Source: Gorsachius magnificus
Taxonomy: Eukaryota; Chordata; Aves; Pelecaniformes; Ardeidae
Direction: 5' to 3'
DNA: 64,000 bases
NCBI GenBank assembly: GCA_034008185.1
Contig: CM067081.1
Span: 20,521,821 to 20,585,820, forward strand
This document shows, piece by piece, positions 27,401 through 38,222 of this stretch. The notes under the pieces are model-generated. The model was not told the origin of the DNA. It did no database searches and worked only from the letters and a program-made list of their open reading frames with translations. The stretch's first letter is position 1. Every line of letters starts with the position of its first letter. The position numbers were made by a program, and so were the translations under genes.

Positions 27401-27790
27401 GGATTCCAACTCCAAGTATATTAAGATACCTACTTTTATCAGTCTCATTCTGGGTTGTTGTGATTATTATTTGACTCCGTACATGTTCCTTGAACTTCTC
27501 ACCAAAATAATTTGTACAGACCCCAAATTTAACAGATAATCAACAAGTGTAATATACATTACATTGAATCAGGAATATCTACACTGATCAAGTTGTCACA
27601 AAAACTTCTATTTAAATTGATCAAGTTCTTTTTAAAACTATTATTCCATTGTTCAAAGATTACTCATACTTATTGTAGACTAATTTCATTTCACATACTG
27701 TTCATAAAGCAGCTTTGCATTTCAAGTAACTTTGTCTTTGCCAAAACGACCGTGAAATCAGTCGTGTCAACTATACAGTTTTCTCCAGTT
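18425..27790. other. Intergenic region between SAP18 and SKA3, no supported gene
   Basis: SAP18 and SKA3 are transcribed towards each other across this stretch. About 18500-23100 is moderately GC-rich and contains several long but unconvincing open frames on both strands. About 23100-27790 is AT-rich. I found no recognisable domain, no CpG island, no CR1 tail and no tRNA-like cloverleaf. Longer alternative 3' ends of either neighbour, non-coding transcripts or old unrecognisable repeats could occupy it. Confidence 0.55.
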
Positions 27791-27797
27791 CCTTAGT

Positions 27798-27803
27798 TTT
27801 ATT
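27798..27803 (-). terminator. SKA3: Candidate poly(A) signal of SKA3
   Basis: The plus strand reads tttatt here, which is AATAAA on the minus strand, about 300 bases after the SKA3 stop codon. It is the first canonical hexamer I find downstream. Further AATAAA copies on the minus strand (for example near 27327 and 27145) could give longer 3' ends. Confidence 0.45.
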
Positions 27804-28099
27804 GCCTCAATTTACTCATAAGAAAGCATTCACTGGTGCTTTGATTGCCACAAAGCAAAACATACCTACAGATAAAAAACACTTTTTTTTTTTTTAAGTT
27901 GAGGGGGATTCAAACACACAACCAATACTTGTTCTTTACAATAAAGGCATCCAGATACCATGCCAAAGAACAGTTATTTAGTCACAGCAACAAGAGCTAT
28001 TGTGGTAGCTGAAGAGCAAGCAGCTGCATGAATTTCCAAATGCGTTAAAGCATCTTCATAGCTCCTCCAAATTAAGTTATTTAACCAAATTTGTAAAAT

Positions 28100-31000
28100 T
28101 TAATCATACCTGTTCTCTTTGTTGCAGTAATTGGTGAAACCACTTTCGTATCTTGTAATATTTCCTGCCTTGGTCTCCATTTCCTTGGCTTTAGAAGAGT
28201 CTACTTTATGATTATACTTGGACAGAATCTACAGGAAACATTAAAAGGTAATAAAAAGAATTATTTAAGAACTCAAAACAGGATTACAGTTTATACATTT
28301 TTAGTAAGTAGCAGAGAACTTTCTTTTTGAAGAACAAAATTGAATAGAATTAAGCCCTTTAAATTTTACTATTTTAATATCAAAACTATTTAGATAAAAA
28401 GGTATGTTAGCGACCTGTAACTGGTATCCTTGTTATTTCTGGAGGTGGAGGAGTATCAAGTAACTGGTCATAATGTTTTATTTTGGGAGGAGAAGGGTCT
28501 CCAAAATGTTTAAGGTACTCATTAGAGCTCACAGCAAATGGAATGCTATCTTCTACATGTTTTTTATCTGCTGCATCATTCGATGTCACTGACTCCATTT
28601 TTCCCCCCTGCTTTACCTGCTGCAAGAGAGGTATTAAATGCCTTCAGTTAATTTACTTATCTTAGGTACAGTATTTAATAGATGTTATGTTCTTACAAAA
28701 TACAGTTAGAAAGATCTTCTACAATGACATAAGAAAAAGCAGTATTGGAAAAGAAACCCAAACTGACATTTGAAAAATACTTAAGAGTAAAAACAGGTGA
28801 AAATGTACATAATTGCTACTTACTACCTTAGCTTCTGGTTTTAGCCATCTTGTTTCAAAATCTGGAAACTGTGGTGTTTGTGCATGGCTGGGAAGAGGCA
28901 GTTCATTTGTCTCCGGTGACCTTGATAATACTGTTCTATTTGTTCTGGAAGGGATTTTCACATCAGGAGTACAGAATACAAGTACCATAGGAGAAGCCAT
29001 CCAGTCAGCTGCTGAAATTAAACAGGGGGGAGGAGGAGAATAAAAATAAAAATATATACATACACAATGCAAAATAAAAGAGAAAAAAAATCTAGTCACA
29101 CTACTGAATATAAATGAAAAAGCCAGCTTAAATCCACATTGGTTTAGCTTCTTGTATATTCAGTTGTCACTATGTTCGTCCCAAGGTCTTCACGCATTTT
29201 CAAGAGAACATACTACATCTCCTCTCAAAGAAGTTTTAGCACTACTTTTGAAAGATCTAAGTCACTGTCTTGTTAGCCTCTTTCAAAGAAGTGTCTTTCC
29301 TATCTTTAAACAGATCTAATGGGTATTCTCAGAAAAAAAAGTTGGCAAAACAGTATTTTTATTCAAATAAGGATGGATACCAGTAGAAGAATGAGCAAAG
29401 TTTTATACTGAAGTGAGAAACTTTTCCATGGAAGCCACCAACATTTCATTTTCTAGCCATTAGTACTCATACAATGACTGGGCCTGGATTAACTACATTT
29501 AACAAGAAACACAGTTATAAGTTTACCATGGGTTTACAATGCATTTACACATACATTACGTAAAGATGCTTATGTATATTTATTTCACATATTTTTATCT
29601 TACCATTCTCAGCTGTCACTTTTGGTTTTGGCCCAGGAGTAACCATGATTTCCCTGGGTGTCATTTCTTGTACACTCACTGCATGATCATCTTTTTTAAC
29701 CAACCTGAAAACCAAACCCTTCAATTAGCTCTCCAAGTAACATGAAAAAAATCACAATTAAAATAATACTGTCAATCTGATCACTTTTCTAGTATTTGTT
29801 CATCAACATGCAATTCAAAAATTCATTTCCTCAAAGATTTTTTTTTTTCCATAGACTTTCAATCTAGGACTCTACTGCAGCATTTTGTAGCATACAAATG
29901 TTCAGCCCATCTACAAATTATCAAGTACACTGAGATGTCAATCCAAGGCATAAAACCCCCCATATGAAACAACAACAAAAAGGTGTAGGCTCAATTTTCT
30001 TTGTCCCAGATGATCGATTCTGTGTTAGGAGTATTGTATATTATTTTCAACTGCCTGTTGCCTACAAAATTCTAAACAAGAGGAATTCTTTTTGGCTCTT
30101 AACCTACTAACATTATTGTGAACACTAAAAGATTTTTAATGAAATAAACATTTCGTTTAAGTTTGAATAAGAGTACTTATGTTAATCACGAGCTGACTTA
30201 AGATTGAAAAGCTATCTAATATCAATTCCACAAAACTAGAAACCGAAATTTTTAAAATTCTTTTTTCATATCCAGGATATTCTAGTGGAAGAAGGGTATA
30301 GCCAGTTAAGAGACAAATTGGAACTTCGCTAAACTCGACAAAGAATCTGTCTATAAGAAAATTATTTTAAATATTTAGAAATTTATCTTAACCATCAGAA
30401 ACAGATAAGAGCTTCTCCACAAAAACTTAAGCTTAAAAAAAATTCTACTAGTTAAACAACATTTTAACTCTAATGACTTAATGTCATGATCTCTCGCATA
30501 TGCCACTAATTCCGAATCCATACACAGCTTTAACTTTAGTCACAATTTGCCTGTGTCCATCTGTTTTGGTCATTAATATTGATGATATCTTAAAGAGCAT
30601 CCATGGTGTAACTAATTTTCAACAGAATTTTATCATCATTAGGGGCATGGAAGACTGCTAGTGTGATTTTTTTTTTTTTCCTTTAATTATATATAAATAT
30701 CACTAGCAGACTGTCTAATCATTTCACTAGAAGCCACAGAAACAGAATCTGCATTTGTGGAGGCATCAATTTATAAATTGCAGCCATAATTAAAGCTGAA
30801 GGTCACATTTAAAACAGTTCTCATTAAATAGGAAAAATAGTACAAACCCACAAAAAGTTATTGATATCAAAAGAACTTTTTAAAAACAGTTTCAGCTTAT
30901 CACACAATTTAAGTTATTTGAGAGAGAACATTTTTGAATTAATATCTTTCAGGATTCAGTAACAGTTTTCCTGTTATTACAATTCCAATACTATAAAGCT

Positions 31001-34000
31001 TTATAGACATTATAGTATTTACACAACCATTCAAAAGGAGAGATCCCTAAACTATCTCAAAAGAAAATTTCTTTTCACTTTTCCCCCCAGTGATCTTAAA
31101 ATTAAAAATGGTTCTTGTTTTTTTAATAATTTCTCTAAATACTAAATATTTAGCTGCAGAATGGTGAGTTTCTTTTAAATTCTGTCAGCTTTAAAGTTTA
31201 ATATGTTGCTAATACTAACTATAGAAACATCACCTTTGAAGTACAGAAAAATACTTCTACTGTTATGGTGTTTTACACCTCACTGCTGCAAATTCTTTTC
31301 TTTAATTTTAATTAGAACAGTGAAAATCTGGAGAGGTCTTTTCAACAGGAGACTGGAGCAAAAAGAGCTAATTGTTTGTAAGGTGGGGCTTGATAACATA
31401 AGAGATAATACGCTGTTTCTACAATGAGGCATTTTACTGAATGCTTTAGAAGTCTTTTCCAGGTCTATATTCCTAAAGCTTTTGAAACCTTTAAATTGGC
31501 TATGCAATATCTACTGCAGACAATATCCATATCCCAGATTAAGGAAAGCAAAAGATCCCAGATATACTGTGCATTTTCCCTTGTAAAGAGATTGTGTATG
31601 GAAGATTCTTAAGGTGTTGCAGTCAAGGGAAGGAGTATATCAGAGACGTGTTTCATGGCAGCATTTGGCACTGCAAAAGGTACATGAAAAGACATGTAGA
31701 GAGTTGAATAAAGACACGGGAATAACCAGCTGGTACATAATAGCATATGACCTGCTTGAAGAAAAAGAGAAAGGCAATAGCAGCAAGAAATTAGTAGAGC
31801 AAGAAGAAACTACAGAAAATTCTGTAGAGAAACAATTGGAAGTTAAATAATTTACTCACTGCTTGCTTGCCTGAGCCGTTTTACGAATAAGTGACATCGT
31901 ATAATCTTCGTTCATACACATAGTATGTTCACTAATGCCAAAGTGTTCAAGTTTCGGTGTTACACACTCATAATCGTCCATCTTTAGCATGCATTTTGGT
32001 GTTCTGGGCAACATACGGGGGGTCTGTGTTTTTAGTGGAGTTCCATTCTTTAAGTTTTCTTGGTATGCATTTGTTGTGTATTGTCCTTTCACTGCACTCC
32101 AGGGCCTGGAGAAAGCATATTGTGAAAGACCAAAATCAGAAAGCTGGGGGTTACGCAGTGGGTCTTTGGGCACCAGTGGCTTCTCAGTACAAGCAGGAAG
32201 AGGAGGCACATCATCGGCTTTTTCTTCATCAGATTTATTCTGGACAGACACTGTCAAATCACTGTTAACTTCCTCCTCTGCTGTTTGAGAAAAGTAATAA
32301 TAAAAAAAAAGTTATGTCAGAAATTTCTGGTTTAAGAATTTATTAAATAAATTGGGACTTCCCCCCCCCCCCCCCAGTTCAAAATTTTTCATTTATTATT
32401 GTAAAAAATAGATTTCTTCTTTCATTTTAAAACACTGAAGCTACAACAGATATTGAAAGCTCATATCAGGCTAAGCTATATTTATATTATAGGTCACACA
32501 TTTACTGAATTTCACTCTATTGCTAAATATTTCTAGGAAAAATGAAAGATTTTTAATAGAATTCATCTCCCTGCAAGCAGCAGGCAAGAAGTGTTAATCT
32601 TAAATATATTTAGTTGTTTTTATTTCAGTGCAAGAGTGGAAATTCATTAAAAATGTACAACATAAATGACAATGAAAACAAAATTTGTCTAGAACTGAAA
32701 AATTTTTTTTGGGAAAGAGCAAAGGCTGCACACAGTATTAGAATGCTCTTTCTTCAGAAAAACATTATTGAAGAAGGGTTATGAAGCAGCAGCTAAAAAA
32801 CTCATGAAAGAGGGTAGCTTTTTAGATGACAAAAAGAGTCTACTGCAGAAATAGCCAAATGTGTGATTTGTACATTTCCGTAATTAAATAAACTGAAACA
32901 CTCCAACATATTTGTGAATTTCTGAATGATGTAAGAAGCAGGGGGGAAAAAAAAAGGCTATTTAGAATAATATGGCAGAGGTATTACCTTTTTATGTGTA
33001 TTGGTATTACATACTCAGATAAACTTCGCTTAAATACACATCTTAAGAATTAAATTAACTTGTAGCTCTGTTTAGAGTCTTCTTTAAAGGCAGAGGGAGG
33101 ACAGAAAGGAAAGTATTAGAAAATCAGAGCCTTCTGCCATATCTTTGTAAAACAGTTGTAGTAGCTTAACTCCGATGTGAATATGGTCCACAACTGCAAT
33201 TTTGTTTTGTGTAATGACTGGATAATGCTCAGTGCAAGGTTAAGGTGTGCCCTGCCAAAGGCTTCTTGACGACTGATTGGGCTCTTGATACTGGAAAAAA
33301 GTACGTGTAGTACTGACAGTTGTAGTATTTTAAACTCATTTGGCACATCTGGATTTTTCACACAGGTGCGTGTGCACTTTCTGTCTGGATTAAGGATCTC
33401 CTCCCCTCCAATGATTAGGACACTACTGCTTCATAGATTGCCAGTGTCACCTGATCTCCATAAGTGCTTCTCTTATCCCATTTGTGCTATGGAGCACATT
33501 ATTTTAAGATTTTCTCTATGGTGATTTAAGTTAATGGAATCACCGCATATGAACACAAACTAATTTAGATGCACCTACAATAGTTTCCCATGCATTAGAA
33601 GCTGAAGCAGCATAGTTCTCTGGGTTATGAAAACATGATAGCAAGCGTATTTTTGGAATATAACTATTACTGGAGAAAACACCCCCACACACTAACTTAA
33701 AAGCATGCCAGGAGATCTAACTAAATTTTTGTATTTGGTTTATTCTTATGGCACCAATCACAAGAGAATCTTTTACCCTCTGGATATTATTATAAAGCAA
33801 GTAACATAGATGTACTTGATCTCTTAATTAACAGAAATATACACGTAGCTAGAGAAACATTTTTAGAAAAGTACATTTGTTTTCACATACTGTATTGACA
33901 GGAAATATTACCTGTAGAGTCTTTGACACGTGGTTTGTAGCCATATTTCTGGAACAGGTCTCTTATTTTTCCAAGATCTGCTGCATTTCTTTGCATCAGT

Positions 34001-36262
34001 ATTTCACTTGCCTTCATGAAGTCGTGAATTGCTTGTTTTTCAGAGCAACTCTTACTAAGACTGGCATTAACATCTTCCTTTGGGGGTGGAGAGAAACATA
34101 GAAATACTGGTTTTCAAATCACCACACGGTGGTTGTTTACACATGAAGTGTTTTGGGAACTTCAATTCAGATGAAGATAAGCAGCAAATTTAGGTCTGAT
34201 CTATACCTGAAAACTAGGTTACAGAGTATCAGAAAATATACAGGGCATGAGTGTACAAAAACTTACAAAAGTTAAACTAAAATGACAGTTCACAGTATGA
34301 TACTTACTGGCAACCTCTCAAACAAAAATATATGCTTGTACTCGTAAAAATAAGAGATAACAGAAATTAGCTTGGACTCTTACTCCCTTCGTACAAAGAA
34401 TTAGTGCAGATGGTAAACCTCAAGCTTATATCCTAGTTCACCCCTCAATTATTTCTAGACTTGCTCATTTCTGTAGCCCATTTTACCGACTTCTATTAAA
34501 GAAATAAAGAACATTCTTCACAAGTTTAACTGAATGGCTGAAGGTACAGAAAATTCTGTGAAGATTTTCTTTATTCTAAGTGCTTATCATTGAACACAAA
34601 CAAGCATACATCTTCTGTAGGGAGCTGCTGCTCCTGAATCCTTCTCCCCTACACCTTGGCACAGCTACAACTTCCCATTATCTTTGTGCCCTGCTGAGCT
34701 GAGCGACATCAGTGATTGCAAACTAATAAACACTGCTAATTCTACTTTAAGTCATCCATAAGTTTTTGGGCACTACCTTGACATCTACAGCCATTATGAG
34801 GACTTAGAGGTAAATGAATAAAAATAAGGGTCTGAACTGCTGACTAATAAAGCTGTATTGTGGCTTAATGATCAAAATAGAACTGTAAGTTTATGGAACA
34901 ACCCCTCTCCACTTTTTCAAGAAGGAAGCGAGTTAAGACGTTACCTTCAGAGTCCTGATTTCACAGTGGAGGTCATGTAAAACTCTTACTGGAGATTCAT
35001 CTTCATAGTCTTTGATACACATGTTCACATAAAATGGTTTGGAAACAAAAATGGGGTATTAGTATTTCAGCACGCAAGTGCATTCTACACCTGCAAGTGA
35101 TCTCCTATATTAGAGATGTGGAAGTCATATATTAGAAAGAGGGAATAAAGACAGAGAAAACCAAGGAGAAACTAGTTCACATTGGGTACCTTGCACAGCA
35201 TGAGACTGCAATTTGCACAGTGTGATAAATTATACAGAGAAACTGCAGGGGCTTCCATTTTGCTGTTGCAGCTAATACTGTAAAAATTAATGTATGGCAG
35301 ATGTTGGTACAATAGGTAGGTCTCTAAGCTATAAAGGATTATTTATGCTAGGTTTTTATCCTTAAAGAGCTTGAACTTGAAATAATAAAAATTGGGAAAA
35401 AGAAATGATCTACACACCACTGAAAAACATAAATCAATAAAAAGCTGAATTCTTCCACTTTATTTGCACGTGGGCAGATGTTAGCATTGTTCACTCACAC
35501 ATGCAGCAGTCATTACTTCTTTCACTGGAAATCAAGGTTAATGCAAATAGTGTAAAAGAGGACACCTGCTATGTGACAAGACAGCACAGCAATAAATGCA
35601 ATTAGAAGCTTGAGCTATCTGTGCAGAGAGGGAACAAGCCCTGCAAATGCGTTACCTTGTCTCAACCCATGAAAAAGAGTAGAAACAAGAACGCGATTCC
35701 TCATTCATCCCGGTTTCCCCCGTAATAAAAGCTCATCGACAGACCCACGAAGGAGCTCAGAGAGACAATGGTAAGAAGGGGAGCCCAAATAATACCCCTC
35801 CGAGCTACTCCCAGGCCCATCCCCGGAGCCATCAGCCCACCTAGGGCCCACCTCCGCACCCAGGGGCACAACGGCAGGCGGGAGCACAAACCAAGGACTG
35901 TGGGGGACAACCGCCCCCCCCACACACCCCGGGCTATCCCAGCAGAGCCATCAGCCCCAGGGCCCGGGCGCGACACCCATCACCACGACTCATCGGGAGC
36001 AACTCTCCAGAGCACCGTCCGGACTCGGGGTCTTGCTGCCCGGGGGTGGGACGGACGCGCCAGCAGAAGCCCCGGAGCAGCTCTGCGGCCCTAGGAGCAG
36101 GAGAGGCCCCGGCCCACCGGGCCGCCCCGGGAGGGAGCTGAGGCAAGGCCCGCGCTTACCCGTGTCCTCTCTGCGTAGGGCCCGCTCGAGCTGCCTCGCC
36201 TCCTTCTCCACTGTGAGGGCCAGGGCGCGCAGCTTGCCGAAGAAGCCCCTCGACACGTCCAT
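28100..36262 (-). CDS. SKA3: Spindle and kinetochore-associated protein 3
   Basis: SKA3 is the regulatory subunit of the SKA complex (SKA1-SKA2-SKA3), which couples kinetochores to microtubules with NDC80 in mitosis. Eight coding exons run from high to low coordinate: 36160-36262, 34945-35009, 33912-34077, 31860-32280, 29604-29704, 28824-29011, 28415-28619 and 28100-28228. The protein starts MDVSRGFFGKLRALALTVEK, the N-terminal helix that packs with SKA1 and SKA2. Exon 3 (FMKASEILMQRN, FQKYGYKPRVK) completes this coiled-coil part. Exon 4 holds the most conserved block, with NPQLSDFGL, TPKCMLKMDD and VTPKLEHFGISE. Exon 7 contains LLDTPPPPEITRIP, the NDC80-binding region. Exon 8 gives ILSKYN and ends NKENRYD. 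Exons 1-7 join in frame, but exon 7 as bounded here ends one base into a codon while exon 8 must be read from its first base. A frame-preserving weak donor at 28421/28420 would give about 456 residues, against 412 in human. The identity is secure; the 3' structure is not. Confidence 0.93.
28415..28619 (-). CDS. SKA3: SKA3 coding exon 7 with problematic 3' boundary
   Basis: The acceptor is a clear ttgcag. The frame reads QVKQGGKMESV to DTPPPPEITRIPVT. Human SKA3 continues from IP with EDILQ and then splices to LLSKYN. Here IP is followed directly by gttacag, then gtcgctaac. The bases ttacag then gt look like the Leu-Gln codons and the donor of the homologous boundary, but the codons between IP and LQ are missing and the frame is off by one. 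Without splicing, the frame stops at TAA 28407-28409 after VTGR. Both possible donors (gtcgct and gttaca) are poor matches to consensus. Confidence 0.75.
32361..32375. repeat. Poly(C) run in a SKA3 intron
   Basis: About 15 consecutive C bases on the plus strand (G on the SKA3 coding strand) lie about 80 bases upstream of SKA3 exon 4 in transcript direction. Runs like this are prone to sequencing length errors. Confidence 0.8.
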
Positions 36263-36491
36263 CGCCCGCGGGAAAGGGGAGCGACACGGAGGGGGAGGCA
36301 GCGCCCGCGCCGCGGGCCGCCCGAGCCCCGCTCCCCCCGGACCAGGCGAGCGGCCGCTAACGGCTGGCCCGGGGCGGGGCGCTAGGGGCGACCCCGGGGA
36401 GAGGCGGGGGGTTACCGCCCGCCGCCTGCTTCGAACCGCGGGCAGCGCGCGCCTCATTGGCGCCGCCGGGCCCCGCCCGCCCGCCGCGACC

Positions 36492-36513
36492 TCTCGCGAG
36501 ACCTCTCGCGAGA
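36492..36513. promoter_or_regulatory. Two tandem TCTCGCGAGA palindromes
   Basis: Two perfect 10-bp palindromes are separated by two bases and form a 12-bp direct repeat (ctctcgcgagac-like unit). They lie midway between the divergent SKA3 and MRPL57 transcripts. The motif is symmetric, which suits a bidirectional promoter. Confidence 0.85.
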
Positions 36514-36536
36514 CGGGCCGCCCGCCGCCGCCGCCC

Positions 36537-36547
36537 GCCGCCATCTT
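36537..36547 (-). promoter_or_regulatory. YY1-type element in the SKA3/MRPL57 promoter
   Basis: The plus strand reads gccgccatctt, which is AAGATGGCGGC on the minus strand. It lies close to the likely MRPL57 transcript start and upstream of the exon 1 donor at 36585. Confidence 0.65.
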
Positions 36548-36584
36548 GCTTCCCGCCGTGGGGCTGGAGCCGTCACCGGAGTCG
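36548..36584 (+). other. MRPL57: MRPL57 non-coding first exon (approximate 5' end)
   Basis: A strong donor (gtcg then gtgagt) ends this stretch at 36584, just after the promoter elements. The coding exon of MRPL57 begins at a good acceptor (pyrimidine-rich tract then ataag) at 37905, only five bases before its ATG. A 5' UTR exon here is therefore likely. The 5' end is inferred only from the YY1 element. Confidence 0.6.
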
Positions 36585-36596
36585 GTGAGTGAGGGC

Positions 36597-36626
36597 GGAG
36601 GGGAGGGGAGGGGAGGGGAGGGGGGC
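36597..36626 (+). repeat. GGGGA tandem repeat, quadruplex-type sequence
   Basis: Five or so units of gggga run from 36597 and end in a run of six G. They lie 12 bases into MRPL57 intron 1. At least four G-runs of four or more with one-base loops fit a strong G-quadruplex motif on the MRPL57 non-template strand. Confidence 0.8.
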
Positions 36627-37910
36627 CCGTTCATGACAGGGCTCGGAGCGCTGCTGTGGCCTCTTGCAGCGCCGCTTCGCCCCGGGCGCGGGGCGTCTCT
36701 TGGCGGGCTGGCCCCCGTATCGCTTGGGCCGGCCCGGCCCCCAGCCGGGAGATAACCCCGGTGGGGAACGGGCAGGGCTTCCTTCTCTCCGGCACCCGCG
36801 CTCCGCCGTGCGGGCCGACCCTCGCCTTGAGCTGTGGGGCGCCCAGCGGCCTGGGTGGCTCCTGGGGCACTCGGAGAGCCCCGCTGAGCAGCCGTGTCGC
36901 GTCGCTTGTCGGCCTCGATTCCTGTCGAGGCCGCAGCGGGCACAGGCCTGAGGGGGAGCAGCCGGCGCTGCCGTGGAGAGGGGCAGCTCTGCCCTGCCCT
37001 CCCCTGCCGGGAGGGGAACCGGGGGCTGCGGCAGCCGTGCCCCCGCGAAGCGCAGCGGCCTCATTTCTAAGGGAGGGTCAGGGAGTGGAACAGGGACGTG
37101 CAGTTGCCCCGTGGGAATGGTGTATACTGGGGTGGCTGGTCTCGGCAGTAGTGCTGGCTTGTGCCGTGTTGGAGCGCTTGGCTCACTCACGGGTTGATGA
37201 AATACTGTGTAATGAGAGACCGAGGAGTTAGGCATGTTTAGGACTAATACAGCAGTTAATGAAGAGCATGTGTGTCAAATCTAAATGTAGCTTGGCTTTT
37301 CGTGCCTCTGTGTTAAACCTGCATGTTGTGTTGGAAACTGTGCTTTCTACATACGCTAGTTGGTCTAAGAGATTGTTTTCCTCTGCAACCCAGATTTCCC
37401 ATAGTTGAAATACAAGACTAGGTAATTGTATATACTAATAAGTTTAAGGAGAGACTGTGGTTCAAAACTTAATACTGAGGAAAGGTCGGACCTGGATCTG
37501 GAAGATAGACCTGGAAATACTCCCTGTTTTGAGAACACAGTTAGCTATTTGAAGAAGGAATGGATTAAGTGAATCCTTTATTTAATAGTATCTCGGGCCG
37601 TATTTTTCATAAATAATTTATGGAGAACATGCTTTAATCTCAATGTAAGGATAACTGAGTAAACTATTTAGATTAAGATTTCCATTTCCCTTTTCTGGTC
37701 TTAAGTTTCCGATCTGTCTGTCATTGTACTGTCTACTGTACATAATGCTTGGTTGTGAGTATCAGGTTCTGAACTTCTAACTTCTAAACAGCCAGATAAA
37801 AGGCAGTGGAGTAAGTATGTGCAGATTTTTCGTTTTTCTTGTTATGTTTTTATATTTTGTCCCTAATGTAATGAGTTTTTTGTATTTTTGTCTACATTTT
37901 ATAAGGCATA

Positions 37911-38222
37911 ATGTTTTTAACAACAGTATTACTCCGAAAGAGAATTCCTGGAAAACAATGGATTGGAAAATACAGGCGACCAAGAGTGGTTACCCTTTCA
38001 ATGAAGCAAGCGATGATCCGAAGGTTGGAAATTGAAGCAGAGAATGAATATTGGCTGAGTCGACCTTACCTGACACGGGAACAGGAGTACAAGCATAACA
38101 CAGAAGAGAGACGTGCGAAATGGGAAGCTTTCAAAAGCCAGATGAAAGCCAAGTTTCCTGAGCACAGATACATGGCCGATCATTTAAACCACTTAAATGT
38201 GTCAAAAAAGTGGACATCTTGA
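37911..38222 (+). CDS. MRPL57: Mitochondrial large ribosomal subunit protein mL63
   Basis: MRPL57 (MRP63, mL63) is a small structural protein of the mitochondrial 39S ribosomal subunit. The single coding exon encodes 103 residues, against 102 in human. It begins [20 protein letters not shown] and contains [33 protein letters not shown] and the C-terminal [17 protein letters not shown] block. All of these match the family. The N-terminus is basic and hydrophobic, as expected for mitochondrial import. The ATG is the first in the exon and lies just after the acceptor. The family's usual intronless coding part is preserved. The gene is divergent from SKA3 and convergent with ZDHHC20. Confidence 0.97.
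   Translation: MFLTTVLLRKRIPGKQWIGKYRRPRVVTLSMKQAMIRRLEIEAENEYWLSRPYLTREQEYKHNTEERRAKWEAFKSQMKAKFPEHRYMADHLNHLNVSKKWTS

Larger units (their letters stand above)
35880..37060. promoter_or_regulatory. CpG island with bidirectional SKA3/MRPL57 promoter
   Basis: GC-dense, CG-rich sequence spans the SKA3 first exon, the space between the two genes and the first exon and intron start of MRPL57. The core lies between the SKA3 ATG (complement of 36260-36262) and the MRPL57 donor at 36585. It contains an inverted CCAAT box at 36456-36460, oriented for SKA3, two tandem TCTCGCGAGA palindromes at 36492-36501 and 36504-36513, and an inverted YY1-type site at 36537-36547. No TATA box is visible. The two genes are divergent, with starts probably less than 200 bases apart, so one island must serve both. 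Confidence 0.88.

Noticed and set aside
31424..31850. Two plus-strand open frames of 62 and 78 codons next to SKA3 exon 4
   Set aside because: They lie inside a SKA3 intron on the opposite strand, with no recognisable features or splice context.
35990..36943. 317-codon open frame on the minus strand across the SKA3/MRPL57 CpG island
   Set aside because: Only its MDVSRGFFGK to ALRREDT part is real, as SKA3 exon 1. The rest is GC-rich promoter and intron sequence with few stop codons by composition. A good donor ends the exon at 36160.
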